DNA of 64,000 nucleotides from AP-15 sp963737145 (GTDB taxonomy: Bacteria; Pseudomonadota; Alphaproteobacteria; ATCC43930; CGMCC-115725): assembly GCA_963737145.1 (NCBI GenBank), contig CAVTRO010000007.1, forward strand, positions 496,001 through 560,000, written 5' to 3'. A program made the position numbers and the translations under genes. Below the pieces are notes generated by a model, which saw only the letters and a list, made by a program, of their open reading frames with translations, ran no database searches and was not told the DNA's origin. Positions 17,882 to 26,529 of the stretch are shown in pieces. Positions within the stretch are counted from its first letter, which is position 1. Every line of letters starts with the position of its first letter.

Positions 17882-17958
17882 CGGAGCGTAGCGCAGCCTG
17901 GTAGCGCATCAGCATGGGGTGCTGAGGGTCGTGAGTTCGAATCTCACCGCTCCGACCA
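17882..17958 (+). tRNA. tRNA-Pro (GGG)
   Basis: Cloverleaf fits a 77-base gene: acceptor arms CGGAGCG and CGCTCCG pair, discriminator A, and CCA is encoded. The anticodon stem is TCAGC/GCTGA with loop ATGGGGT, giving anticodon GGG. The T arm reads GTGAGTTCGAATCTCAC. The D arm holds AGCGCAGCCTGGTAGCGC. It reads CCC codons. Located 69 bp after ihfA, a common location in alphaproteobacteria and a frequent integration target, but no integrase is next to it here. Confidence 0.95.
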
Positions 17959-18008
17959 GCCCCCTTGCCCCCTCCGCCGGCCGGATCATGATGTGGAGGC
18001 GGAGAGAG

Positions 18009-18911
18009 ATGAACACTCCCGAGTCCAGCCTCGAACCCTGGCAATGGCCCGAGGAGCACTGGCGCCAGCTCGTCAACCGCGTCCGCGCCGGGCGTAAGCT
18101 GCGGCCCTCCGAATGGCCCGGCGGCGCGCGCTGCGCCGTCGCGCTGTCCTTTGACAGCGACCACGAAACGAGCGACTTGCGCGACGGCGGCAAGTCGATC
18201 GGGCGCTTGGCGTGGGGCCAATACGGCAATCGCGTAGGCGTGCCGCGAATTTTGAAAGTCTTAGAAAAGCACGGGGTCAGGGCGAGCTTTTATGTCCCCG
18301 CCGTTACTGCGCTGCTCCACCCCGACGAGCAGCGCCGGGTCGTCGCCGAAGGGCATGAAATCGGCATTCACGGCTGGATCCACGAGCTGAATTCCGTCCT
18401 GCCGCAGGAGGCCGAGCGCGATCTGATGAACCGGTCGGCCGATACTCTCGAGCAGATCACCGGCATTCGCCCGGTCGGTCTGCGCACGCCTTCCTGGGAC
18501 TTCAGTCAGCACACGCTCGAGCTCGAAAAGGAGATGGGGCTGCTCTACGATTCCTCGCTGATGAGCGACGAAGATTGCTACGAGCTGTTGCTTGATGGCG
18601 AGCCGGCCGGGGTCGTCGAATTTCCGGTCGAATGGGTCCGCGACGACGCCGTCTATTTCATGATGAACCGATTTCAGTCGCTCCGCCCCTACACGCCGCC
18701 GAATGACGTCTTTGATATTTTCCGGCGCGAGTTCGACGCGGCTTACGACGAGGGCGGGGTCTTTCAGCTCACTATGCATCCCCATATCATCGGCTACCGG
18801 TCGCGCATCTGGATTCTCGACGAGATGATCCGGCACGCGAAATCGCGCCAGGGCGTCTGGTTCGGGACGCATGCCGAGGTTGTCGGCTGGGCCAGCCAGC
18901 ACGCCGCCTGA
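18009..18911 (+). CDS. Polysaccharide deacetylase (NodB-like) family protein
   Basis: 300 residues with a NodB-homology fold. The metal triad is recognisable: LSFDSDHET (catalytic Asp-Asp region), then GIHGWIHE (the HxxxH metal-binding pair) and LTMHPHIIGYRSR near the end. Similar enzymes of the PuuE/allantoinase type act on small amides rather than polysaccharide, and the strong conservation of GVPRILKVLEKHGVRASFYVPA is typical of this subgroup. ATG at 18009 follows GGAGGCGGAGAGAG. Substrate unknown. Confidence 0.85.
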   Translation: MNTPESSLEPWQWPEEHWRQLVNRVRAGRKLRPSEWPGGARCAVALSFDSDHETSDLRDGGKSIGRLAWGQYGNRVGVPRILKVLEKHGVRASFYVPAVTALLHPDEQRRVVAEGHEIGIHGWIHELNSVLPQEAERDLMNRSADTLEQITGIRPVGLRTPSWDFSQHTLELEKEMGLLYDSSLMSDEDCYELLLDGEPAGVVEFPVEWVRDDAVYFMMNRFQSLRPYTPPNDVFDIFRREFDAAYDEGGVFQLTMHPHIIGYRSRIWILDEMIRHAKSRQGVWFGTHAEVVGWASQHAA

Positions 18912-18915
18912 CGCG

Positions 18916-19827
18916 GTGGCCAAAGCCGCGCCAGCGCCGACGCGGTGCGGCTATGTCGCGCTGATCGGGGCGCCGAATTCCGGCAAATCGACCCTGCTCA
19001 ACCGGCTCGTTGGCCACAAGCTGGCGATCGTCAGCCCGAAGGCGCAAACGACGCGCAACCGGCTGCTCGGCATTGCGGTCGAGGGCGCGACGCAGATCAT
19101 CTATGTGGATACCCCTGGCATCTTTGCGCCGCGGCGGCGGCTCGACCGGGCGATGGTGGCCGCGGCATGGTCGGGCGCCGCAGATGCCGACAAAACGTTG
19201 TTGCTGGTCGACGCCTCCCGCGGGATCGACGAGGACACCCGCCGCATCCTTGGCGCTCTGCGGGAGCGCGGCCGCCGATCGATCCTCGCCCTGAACAAGA
19301 TCGATCTGGTCCACCGCGACCGCCTGCTAGGCCTAGCCGATGCGCTCTCGCCGCAGGGCTGTTTCGATCCCATATTCATGATCTCCGGTCTCCAAGGAGA
19401 CGGCGTGGAGGACGTAAAAAGCCATCTCGCCGCTTGCTTGCCGGCGGGACCCTGGCTTTTCCCGGAGGATCAGCTCTCCGATGCTTCCGAGCGCCTGATC
19501 GCGGCGGAGGTGACGCGCGAACAGGTCTTCCTGCAACTGCATGAGGAGATCCCCTACGCCTCGACGGTCGAGACCGAGCAATGGGAAGACCGCCCGGACG
19601 GCAGCGTTCGGATCGGGCAGGTCATCTATGTGCAACGGCCGGGGCAGCGCGCCATCGTGCTCGGCGAAGGCGGGAAGAGGATCAAGAGCATTGGTGCACG
19701 GGCCCGCGCTGAGCTCGAACGCATGCTCGACCGGCGCGCCCACCTCTTCCTGTTCGTCAAAGTGCGCGAGAACTGGGTCGAGGATCGAGAGCGGTTCGAG
19801 GCGCTCGGGCTCGATTACGACACCTGA
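18916..19827 (+). CDS. era: GTPase Era
   Basis: Ribosome-assembly GTPase that binds the 3' end of 16S rRNA. G motifs: G1 GAPNSGKST, G3 DTPGIF, G4 NKIDLV and G5 in FMISGLQ. The C-terminal KH domain is shown by VIYVQRPGQRAIVLGEGGKRIKSIG (KH GxxG) and the usual FVKVRENW ending. The GTG at 18916 keeps family length (303 residues) and avoids overlap with the deacetylase; an ATG at 18871 is in frame but would overlap that gene by 41 bp. Neither has an obvious ribosome site. Confidence 0.94.
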   Translation: MAKAAPAPTRCGYVALIGAPNSGKSTLLNRLVGHKLAIVSPKAQTTRNRLLGIAVEGATQIIYVDTPGIFAPRRRLDRAMVAAAWSGAADADKTLLLVDASRGIDEDTRRILGALRERGRRSILALNKIDLVHRDRLLGLADALSPQGCFDPIFMISGLQGDGVEDVKSHLAACLPAGPWLFPEDQLSDASERLIAAEVTREQVFLQLHEEIPYASTVETEQWEDRPDGSVRIGQVIYVQRPGQRAIVLGEGGKRIKSIGARARAELERMLDRRAHLFLFVKVRENWVEDRERFEALGLDYDT

Positions 19828-20570
19828 TGGAATGGCATGATCGGGCGTTTGTCCTGAATGCTCGCCGCCATGGCGAAAGCGCAGCGATCGTCGAGCTTCT
19901 GACCGCAGCGCACGGGCGGCATGCCGGCCTCGTTCGCGGCGGGCAATCGCCAAAGCGGCGGGCGCTGCTGCAGCCCGGCAACGAGGTTACGGCGGTTTGG
20001 CGCGGACGCCTCAGCGAGCACCTCGGCACGATCGCCTGCGAGCTGGTGCGGCCTCATGCTGCGGGACTGCTCGACGATCCCGACCGGCTGGCCGGTCTCA
20101 CCGCGGCGGCTGCTTTGGTTGCTGCTGCGCTGCCCGAACGAGAACCGTATCCGGATGTATTTGCGTCGTTCGATACTCTGCTCCGGGCGCTCGATTCGGC
20201 AACCGATTGGCCGGCGCGTTATGTCGGCTGGGAGCGGGACCTGCTCGCCGGTTTGGGGTACGGTCTGGATCTCGATCGCTGCGCGGTCTCGGGAGTTACG
20301 ACCGACCTAGCCTATGTTTCGCCCCGCACGGGACGCGCGGTGTCGCGAGCGGCAGGCCTTCCATATCGTGATAAGCTCCTGGTATTGCCTAGATTTCTGT
20401 GCTGCGACGAACCTGCCGATCGGCGCCAGATTGAGCTCGGCATGAAGTTGACCGAGCATTTCCTCGTCCATCACGTGTTCGTGCCGCAAGGCCGGACCCT
20501 GCCGGCGGCGCGGTCACGGCTGGCCGAACGCATGCGGCGCGCGGTGGCGGTTGGTACGATGCGCAACTAA
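19827..20570 (+). CDS. recO: DNA repair protein RecO
   Basis: Recombination mediator that loads RecA with RecR in gap repair. 247 residues with an N-terminal OB fold (MEWHDRAFVLNARRHGESAAIVELLTAAHGRHAGLVRGG split by the family's variable loop) and a helical C-terminal part ending in AVGTMRN. The usual C4 zinc site of other RecO proteins is not complete. Start overlaps the era stop by one base. Confidence 0.9.
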   Translation: MEWHDRAFVLNARRHGESAAIVELLTAAHGRHAGLVRGGQSPKRRALLQPGNEVTAVWRGRLSEHLGTIACELVRPHAAGLLDDPDRLAGLTAAAALVAAALPEREPYPDVFASFDTLLRALDSATDWPARYVGWERDLLAGLGYGLDLDRCAVSGVTTDLAYVSPRTGRAVSRAAGLPYRDKLLVLPRFLCCDEPADRRQIELGMKLTEHFLVHHVFVPQGRTLPAARSRLAERMRRAVAVGTMRN

Positions 20571-20581
20571 CGTTTGAGGCC

Positions 20582-20660
20582 GTCATTCCCGCGAAAGCGG
20601 GAAGCCAGGGGCGAAAGTGCCAGCGGTTACCCTGGGCCCCCGCTTGCGCGGGGGTGACGG
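20582..20660. repeat. REP-like inverted repeat (gene-end palindrome, type A)
   Basis: GTCATTCCCGCGAAAGCGGGAA faces CCCGCTTGCGCGGGGGTGACGG, an imperfect long inverted repeat in which both halves also form small hairpins. The same family occurs in the window at 24919-24992 and 47830-47935, and a divergent member at 26462-26520. It lies between recO and parC. Confidence 0.8.
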
Positions 20661-20685
20661 GCCGGCGCACGGTTGAGGTAATCCT

Positions 20686-22914
20686 ATGCCTGTTACTGCC
20701 CTCTCAGGCGAGATCCGCAATGTCGACTTCGCAGACGCGCTCGGTGAGCGCTACCTGTCCTATGCGCTGTCGACGATTATGTCGCGCTCGCTGCCCGATG
20801 TGCGCGATGGCCTCAAGCCGGTGCACCGCCGCATCGTGCACGCGATGCATCAGCTTCGCCTCGATCCCGCCTCTGGATATAAGAAATGCGCGCGGGTCGT
20901 CGGAGACGTAATAGGCAAGTTCCACCCCCACGGGGAGCTGGCGGTCTATGACGCACTGGTGCGTCTCGCACAGGACTTCTCGCAGCGTTATCCCCTGGTC
21001 GACGGTCAGGGGAATTTCGGCAATATCGATGGCGATAACGCCGCGGCGATGCGCTACACGGAAAGCCGCCTCTCCGCCGTCGCGCAAGCGATGCTCGAAG
21101 GGATCGACGAGGACTCCGTCGATTTCCGGCCGACCTATGACGGCGAGGACAGCGAGCCCGTTATCCTCCCCGCCCGCTTTCCGAACCTGCTCGCCAACGG
21201 CGCATCGGGCATCGCCGTCGGGATGGCAACCAGCATCCCGCCGCATAATGTCGGCGAGCTCTGCGCCGCGCTCTTGCATCTGATCGAACAGCCCGCCTGC
21301 GCGGTGGGTGAGCTCCATACCTATATTCCCGGACCCGATTTCCCGACCGGCGGCGTCATGGTCGAGCCGCCGGAGAGCATTCGGCAAGGCTATGAAACCG
21401 GCCGCGGCAGCTTTCGCCTGCGGGCGCGCTGGACGACGGAGGCGCTGGGCCACGGCCTCTACCAGATCGTCGTGACCGAGATGCCGTTTCAGGTGCAGAA
21501 AGCGCGGCTAATCGAAAAGATCGCGGCCTTGCTCGAAGAGAAGAAGCTGCCACTGCTCGCCGACATTCGCGACGAGTTGACCGAGGACGTCCGGCTCGTC
21601 CTCGAGCCGAAGACGCGCAATGTCGAGGCCGAAATGCTGATGGAGCAGCTCTTCCGGCTGACCGAGCTGGAAGTCCGGGTGCCGCTCAACCTCAATGTCG
21701 TCGACCCGCAAGGCGTGCCGCGGGTGATGAACTTGAAGGAGGCATTGCAGGCTTTTCTCGACCACCGCCGGGTGGTGCTGCAGCGCAAGAGCCGCCACCG
21801 CCTCGCGGCAGTCGCCCGCCGCATTGAGATCCTGCGCGGCCAGATCGTCGTCTACGTCAATCTCGACGAGGTGATCCGTATCATCCGCGAGGGCGACGAC
21901 CCCAAAGCCGAGATGATGGCCCGCTGGGAATTGACCGAAGTCCAGGCCGAGGCAATCCTGAATATGCGGCTGCGTGCATTGCGCCGGCTCGAGGAGATCG
22001 AGATCCGCAAGGAGATCGATCAGCTCTCGGCCGAGGAAGCAAAGCTCACCGCGCTGCTGTCGAGCGAGAAGCGGCAATGGCGCGCGATTGCCAATGAGGT
22101 CAAAGCGACCGCGGCCGAATTCGGCGCCGAGACGCCGCTCGGGCGCCGCCGCACCGAGATCGCCGCCGCGCCGTCGCCGATTGAGATCCCCGCCGAGGCG
22201 CTTGTCGAACGCGAGCCGGTGACGGTGCTGTGCTCGGCCAAGGGATGGATCCGCGCGGTCAAGGGGCACAACGTCTCGACCGCCGAGCAGAAATACAAGG
22301 AGGGCGACGCTTCGCGGTTTGCTGTGGCGGCCGAAACGACGGACCGCCTGATCGTCTTCGGCACAAATGGGCGGTTTTACACGCTGGGGGTCGACCGGCT
22401 GCCCGGCGGCCGCGGGCATGGCGAGCCGCTGCGGCTCATGATCGACCTGCCGAACGAGCACGACATCGTGGCGATGTTCCCTTATCGGCCCGGCATGGAG
22501 CTGTTGGTCGTCGCCAATGACGGGCGCGGCTTTGTCGTCGACGGCGAGGAGGCTGTCGCGCAAACCCGCGCCGGCAAGCAAGTGCTGACGCCGGCAGAAG
22601 GTGCGGTCGCTCGGGTGTGTCTGCAGGCGGAGACCGGCGACGCGGTGGCCTTTGTCGGCGACAACCGCAAGATGCTGATCCTGAAGCTCGACGAGATCCC
22701 GCTGATGACGCGCGGCCGCGGCGTCATCCTGCAACGCTACAAATCGGGCGGGCTCGCCGATTGCAAAGTGTTCCGCGTCGCCGACGGCCTCTCCTGGCGC
22801 CAAGGCGAAAACCGCGTGCGGACCGAAACCAACCTTACCCCCTGGCTCGGCTCCCGCGGCGCCGCCGGCCGGCTGGTACCCAACGGCTTCCCTCGCTCGA
22901 ACCGCTTCGGGTGA
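20686..22914 (+). CDS. parC: DNA topoisomerase IV subunit A
   Basis: Decatenates daughter chromosomes with ParE. 742 residues, full length: PDVRDGLKPVHRRI, the active Tyr at about 124 in AAMRYTESRLS, and QGNFGNIDGDNAAAM. The quinolone region reads KFHPHGELAVYDALV: positions matching E. coli Asp79 and Ser80 are Glu84 and Leu85, and Glu84 is Asp89. A hydrophobic residue at the Ser80 site is associated with quinolone resistance in other species. The C-terminal six-blade propeller region is present, including RGHGEPLR and RGRGVILQRYKSGGLAD. A type A REP element precedes it. Confidence 0.95.
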   Translation: MPVTALSGEIRNVDFADALGERYLSYALSTIMSRSLPDVRDGLKPVHRRIVHAMHQLRLDPASGYKKCARVVGDVIGKFHPHGELAVYDALVRLAQDFSQRYPLVDGQGNFGNIDGDNAAAMRYTESRLSAVAQAMLEGIDEDSVDFRPTYDGEDSEPVILPARFPNLLANGASGIAVGMATSIPPHNVGELCAALLHLIEQPACAVGELHTYIPGPDFPTGGVMVEPPESIRQGYETGRGSFRLRARWTTEALGHGLYQIVVTEMPFQVQKARLIEKIAALLEEKKLPLLADIRDELTEDVRLVLEPKTRNVEAEMLMEQLFRLTELEVRVPLNLNVVDPQGVPRVMNLKEALQAFLDHRRVVLQRKSRHRLAAVARRIEILRGQIVVYVNLDEVIRIIREGDDPKAEMMARWELTEVQAEAILNMRLRALRRLEEIEIRKEIDQLSAEEAKLTALLSSEKRQWRAIANEVKATAAEFGAETPLGRRRTEIAAAPSPIEIPAEALVEREPVTVLCSAKGWIRAVKGHNVSTAEQKYKEGDASRFAVAAETTDRLIVFGTNGRFYTLGVDRLPGGRGHGEPLRLMIDLPNEHDIVAMFPYRPGMELLVVANDGRGFVVDGEEAVAQTRAGKQVLTPAEGAVARVCLQAETGDAVAFVGDNRKMLILKLDEIPLMTRGRGVILQRYKSGGLADCKVFRVADGLSWRQGENRVRTETNLTPWLGSRGAAGRLVPNGFPRSNRFG

Positions 22915-22927
22915 CGGTATTCGCTGC

Positions 22928-23345
22928 TCAGCTGTCGGCGGCAAACCGGTACTGACGGCCATGCTCGGCGGCAAAGCGCAAGATGCGCTCGTCATAGGTG
23001 ACGAGTAGGCACGCAAGCTTGATCGCGCTGGCAATCAGGAGCCGGTCGGCGGGGTTGCGGTGCGCGAGCTGATACAAACGATAGCTTCGCGAGGCAGCGC
23101 TGTGGCCGAGCGGTAGAGCCTCGACGCCGGGCCGTTCGACAAATCGCGTGAGCCACGCCTCGATGGGAAGATCAAGCTCGATCCGTCGGATATCGACGAG
23201 CAGTGCGATCTCCAGACGCTGACGGCGCTCAAAAGAATGGTTCCGCCGTTCTGCCGACAATCGTCGATCAACGTGCGCGTCGGTCGCTGCAGGCGTCATC
23301 GCCGCTGTCCAGGATATGGGTATCGAGAAGCAGCCGATCCGTCAC
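22928..23345 (-). pseudogene. VapC-type PIN-domain toxin, frameshifted
   Basis: Reading from a GTG at 23345 the first frame gives VTDRLLLDTHIL with the first PIN acidic residue. A different frame continues with LIDDCRQNGGTILLSAVSVW, and a third with IALLVDIRRIELDLPIEAWL to the end (HRNPADRLLIASAIKLACLLVTYDERI with the last conserved acidic residues). At least two indels are therefore present. The start overlaps the broken antitoxin by GTGA. Not expressed as one protein; a decayed type II toxin-antitoxin module. Confidence 0.7.
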
Positions 23346-23595
23346 CGCTCGATTTCTCGACCCGTAGCAGTATCCGGCACGACATCGAGAGCCGCCGCGA
23401 TCAGATCGACGCCCTCGCGTATCCGGACAGAACCGCGATGAGCGCCGAACAAGGAGCCCGCGCGGGCATTTCGTCCAACAGACGCCGCATCGCCAGAGCG
23501 ACCGCTTCCGTCTTGTTTCCGCGAGCCAGCTTTTTCGCCGTCTTTTCGATCAGCGCGATGACATCCGGTCGGGTGATGGTTAGGACATTCGGCAT
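23342..23595 (-). pseudogene. VapB-type antitoxin, frameshifted
   Basis: The ATG at 23595 opens MPNVLTITRPDVIALIEKTA and KLARGNKTEAVALAMRRLLDE, the ribbon-helix-helix/PSK-type VapB N terminus. At about 23465 the frame should switch to GSLFGAHRGSVRIREGVDLIAAALD, the C-terminal toxin-binding part, which is one reading frame away. A single-base change near the GCGCGGGCTCC stretch separates them. Partner of the broken PIN toxin downstream. Confidence 0.65.
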
Positions 23596-23639
23596 AAACG
23601 CCTCGCTCCGTGCTCTCCGTATCTCTGTGTTGAAAGTCA

Positions 23640-24903
23640 GTGTTTGACGGAGGAATAGGGCAGGATCGGCTCGCCGGCTTTGTACTCATCCGGCCACAGC
23701 ACGACTTCGCCCTTGCCGTCGCGGAAGTCATCGACACTGGTGCCGGCGATGCCTTGGAACTGGATGGTCAGGACGCGGGCCTTTTTCCACTCGCCCTTTT
23801 CGCCAAAGGCGACGTCGCCCACCACGGTCTTAAAGGTATGGGAGCGGATGTAATCGGCAATCTTGTCCTGGTCGAGGCTCTTGGTCTGCTCGACCGCCTC
23901 CCCCATTACCTGCAAATCGGCATAGGCCCAAGGAGCGAGATAATAGCCGAGCGGATCGACGCCCTTGCCGGCCGCCTGCTTCTGGTAGCGCTCCAAAAAC
24001 TCCATCACGCCGGGGAACCGCAATTTCGGCGCCGGCAGCCACCAGTCGAAGGTAATGATGCCGTTGAGCATTGGACCAATTGATGTCTTGAGCGACGTGC
24101 TCTGCGGCCCGGTCATCGTGCCGCAGCATATCTTGGTGTTGAGCCCGATCTCGTGCATCGCACGGATCAAGCCGACGCTGTCGGGCGGATAGGATGCGAA
24201 GTAAACGATGTCGGGGCTCGTCGCCTGGATGGCCCGGATGATCGGGCTGAAATCGGTCGTCGTGGGCGGGTAGGTCTTGTCGTAGACGACATTGAGGCCC
24301 GCCTTCTTGATGTTGACCCGCGCGCCGTCGGCGGTATTGCGCGTCGCCTCGCCGTCGTCGACGGCCAATGCGATCGTTTTCAGGCCGAGCTTGTCCTTAT
24401 TGGCCTTGACGATCTCGAAAAAACCCTCGGAGATCGCCGCGCGCGGATCCGGCCCCACCGGCAGCATCGAGAAGTATTTCGGGTAGTGGAACTCCTCGTT
24501 GACGTCCATTGCGAACAGACCCATGAACGTCTTGTTGTGCTGGATCACGACCGGCAATGCCGGGGCCGTGACATTGGTGCCGTAGGCCGAGACGACGAGA
24601 TCGACCTTGTCGACGTCGAGCAGTTTTGTGTAGATGCCGGGCACCAATGACGGATTGGTCTGATCGTCGTAATAGACGAGCTTGACCGGGCGGCCGAGCA
24701 GCCCGCCCTTTTGATTGGTGTCCTCGGCCCAGATCTGCATCGCGAGCAGCCCCGAAGTGCCATTGACCGCGAGCCCGCCGGTCAACGGCATGCTGAACCC
24801 GATCGTGACCGGCGGCCCCGACGGTGTCTCGAGCTCCAGCCGCTCCGGTGCCCAGTAGCACTGCAATCGTCGACACAATCCGTCGTGTCGTCCTGCCAAA
24901 CAT
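23640..24903 (-). CDS. ABC transporter substrate-binding protein, LivJ-like, frame break in signal peptide
   Basis: Periplasmic binding protein of the type I fold (branched-chain amino-acid/urea/amide group). The mature part is complete: VTIGFSMPLTGGLAVNG, QTNPSLVPGIYTKLL, then YYLAPWAYADLQVMGEAVEQ and a normal C terminus. The signal peptide MFGRTTRRIVSTIAVLLGTG is read from the ATG at 24903, with GGGGAGGGGAT before it, but is in a different frame from the mature part; the break is near 24840. One indel would restore a protein of about 420 residues. No permease or ATPase genes are next to it. Flanked upstream by a type A repeat. Confidence 0.75.
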
Positions 24904-24918
24904 ATCCCCTCCCCTCCT

Positions 24919-24992
24919 ATTCCCGCGAAAGCGGGAATCCAGGACGATGGGCCCGCAGCGGCAGCTCTGGACCCCGCTTTCGCGGGGTGACG
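24919..24992. repeat. REP-like inverted repeat (type A)
   Basis: TTCCCGCGAAAGCGGGAATCCAG pairs with CCCCGCTTTCGCGGGGTGACG across a short spacer. Same family as the copy between recO and parC. Sits between the binding-protein gene and gltD. Confidence 0.8.
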
Positions 24993-25000
24993 AACAGAGG

Positions 25001-26451
25001 TCACCGGGGCAGTAGGCTGGCGCCCATCAGGAATTCGTCGATGGCGCGGGCGCATTGGCGGCCTTCGCGGATCGCCCAGACGACCAGCGACTGGCCGCGC
25101 CGCATATCACCGGCAGTAAATATCTTGGCGATCGAGGTGCCGTAATCGACGCGTATTGGCGCGGACATTGCCCCGCGGGTCGAGCTCGACACCGGATTGC
25201 TCGATCATGCCCACCCGGCGGGGGCCGAGGAACCCCATTGCCAATAGCACGAGATCGGCCTTCAAGGTGAAGGTGCTGTGCGGGACTTCTTGCATAACGA
25301 AACGGCCATCGGTGTTTTGCCACTCGACGCGGACGCATTCGAGCGCCGTCACTCGGCCGTTCTCACCGATGGCCCGTTTTGTGAGGACCGACCAGTCGCG
25401 CTCGCTGCCCTCTTCCTGCGACGACGAAGTCCGCAGTTTCATCGGCCAATCGGGCCAGGTCAGGGCCTTGTTCTCGCGCTCCGGCGGCTTTGGCAGAATT
25501 TCCAGCTGGGTGATCGAAGCGGCGCCCTGCCGTACCGAGGTGCCGATGCAGTCGGACCCGGTGTCGCCGCCGCCGATCACGACAACGTGCCTGCCGCCGG
25601 CGGTGATCGCTCCATGCAGGCGCCGCGCGCTCCTCGCTGTCCCCGGCGCAGCGCTTGTTCTGCTGCGGCAGAAAATCCATCGCGAAATGAATACCGTCAA
25701 GCTCGCGGCCCGGCACTTCGAGATCTCGCGGGTGCTCGGCGCCCCCGGTCATCGCAACCGCGTCGAACTCGTCGAGCAGCGCTGCGACCGGCATATCGAC
25801 GCCGACCTCGACCTCGGTCCGGAAACTGACACCCTCCGCCGCCATCTGCGTGACGCGGCGGTCGATCAGCCATTTCTCCATCTTGAAATCGGGGATGCCG
25901 TAACGCAGCAGGCCACCGATGCGGTCGGCTTTTTCGAATACGGTCACCGAATGCCCAGCGCGGGCCAGTTGCTGCGCGCAGGCGAGCCCCGCGGGGCCGG
26001 AGCCTACCACTGCGACGCGTTTGCCGGTGCGCCGCGCCGGCGCGGCCGGCTCGATCCACCCCTCCCGCCAGCCGCGGTCGACGATCGCACATTCGATCGT
26101 CTTTATCGTGACCGGATTGTCGTCGATGTTGAGCGTGCATGCCGCTTCGCACGGCGCCGGGCAGATGCGGCCGGTGAATTCCGGAAAATTGTTGGTCGAG
26201 TGCAATGCCTTGAGTGCCGCGCGCCATTGGTCGCGATAGACGAGGTTGTTCCAATCCGGGATCAGGTTGTTGACCGGACAGCCCTCGTGGCAGAACGGGA
26301 TGCCGCAATCCATGCAGCGCGCCGCCTGCTTGCGGTTCTCGGCATCGGGCAGCGGCTTGACGAATTCCTTCCAGCTGCGGCTGCGGATTTCCGGCTTCTC
26401 GTAGGGGCGATCGCGGCGCTCGATCTCGAGAAATCCCGTCGGCTTACCCAC
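25001..26451 (-). pseudogene. gltD: Glutamate synthase small subunit, interrupted by two frame breaks
   Basis: Electron-transfer subunit of NADPH-glutamate synthase. N-terminal part normal: GKPTGFLEIERRD, the Fe-S region CMDCGIPFCHEGCP and CPAPCEAACTL, and the first Rossmann site VAVVGSGPAGLACAQQLARA. A first break near 25640, after FLPQQNKR, moves the frame; VVVIGGGDTGSDCIGTSVRQ and ALTWPDWPMKLRTSS then continue. A second near 25170 (an extra C in AATACGCGTCGAT) moves it again before AKIFTAGDMRRGQSLVVWAI and the normal end. Start is GTG at 26451 by similarity. Sequence quality or real decay must be decided from reads; gltB next door is intact. Confidence 0.85.
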
Positions 26452-26461
26452 AGCTCGTAAC

Positions 26462-26520
26462 ACCGGCGAAGGCCGGCGCCCATGGTTCGACGGGTCCCGG
26501 CCTTCGCCGGGAAGACAAAA
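26462..26520. repeat. Short inverted repeat between gltD and gltB (divergent type A)
   Basis: ACCGGCGAAGGCCGGCGCCC faces GGTCCCGGCCTTCGCCGGGAAG. Probably a REP-type element; could reduce or terminate readthrough from gltB into gltD, which would uncouple the usual pair. Confidence 0.6.
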
Positions 26521-26529
26521 AACACCCGC

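Noticed and set aside
17828..18097. Open frame covering the tRNA-Pro gene
   Set aside because: The tRNA cloverleaf is complete here and the frame has no homology; coincidental.
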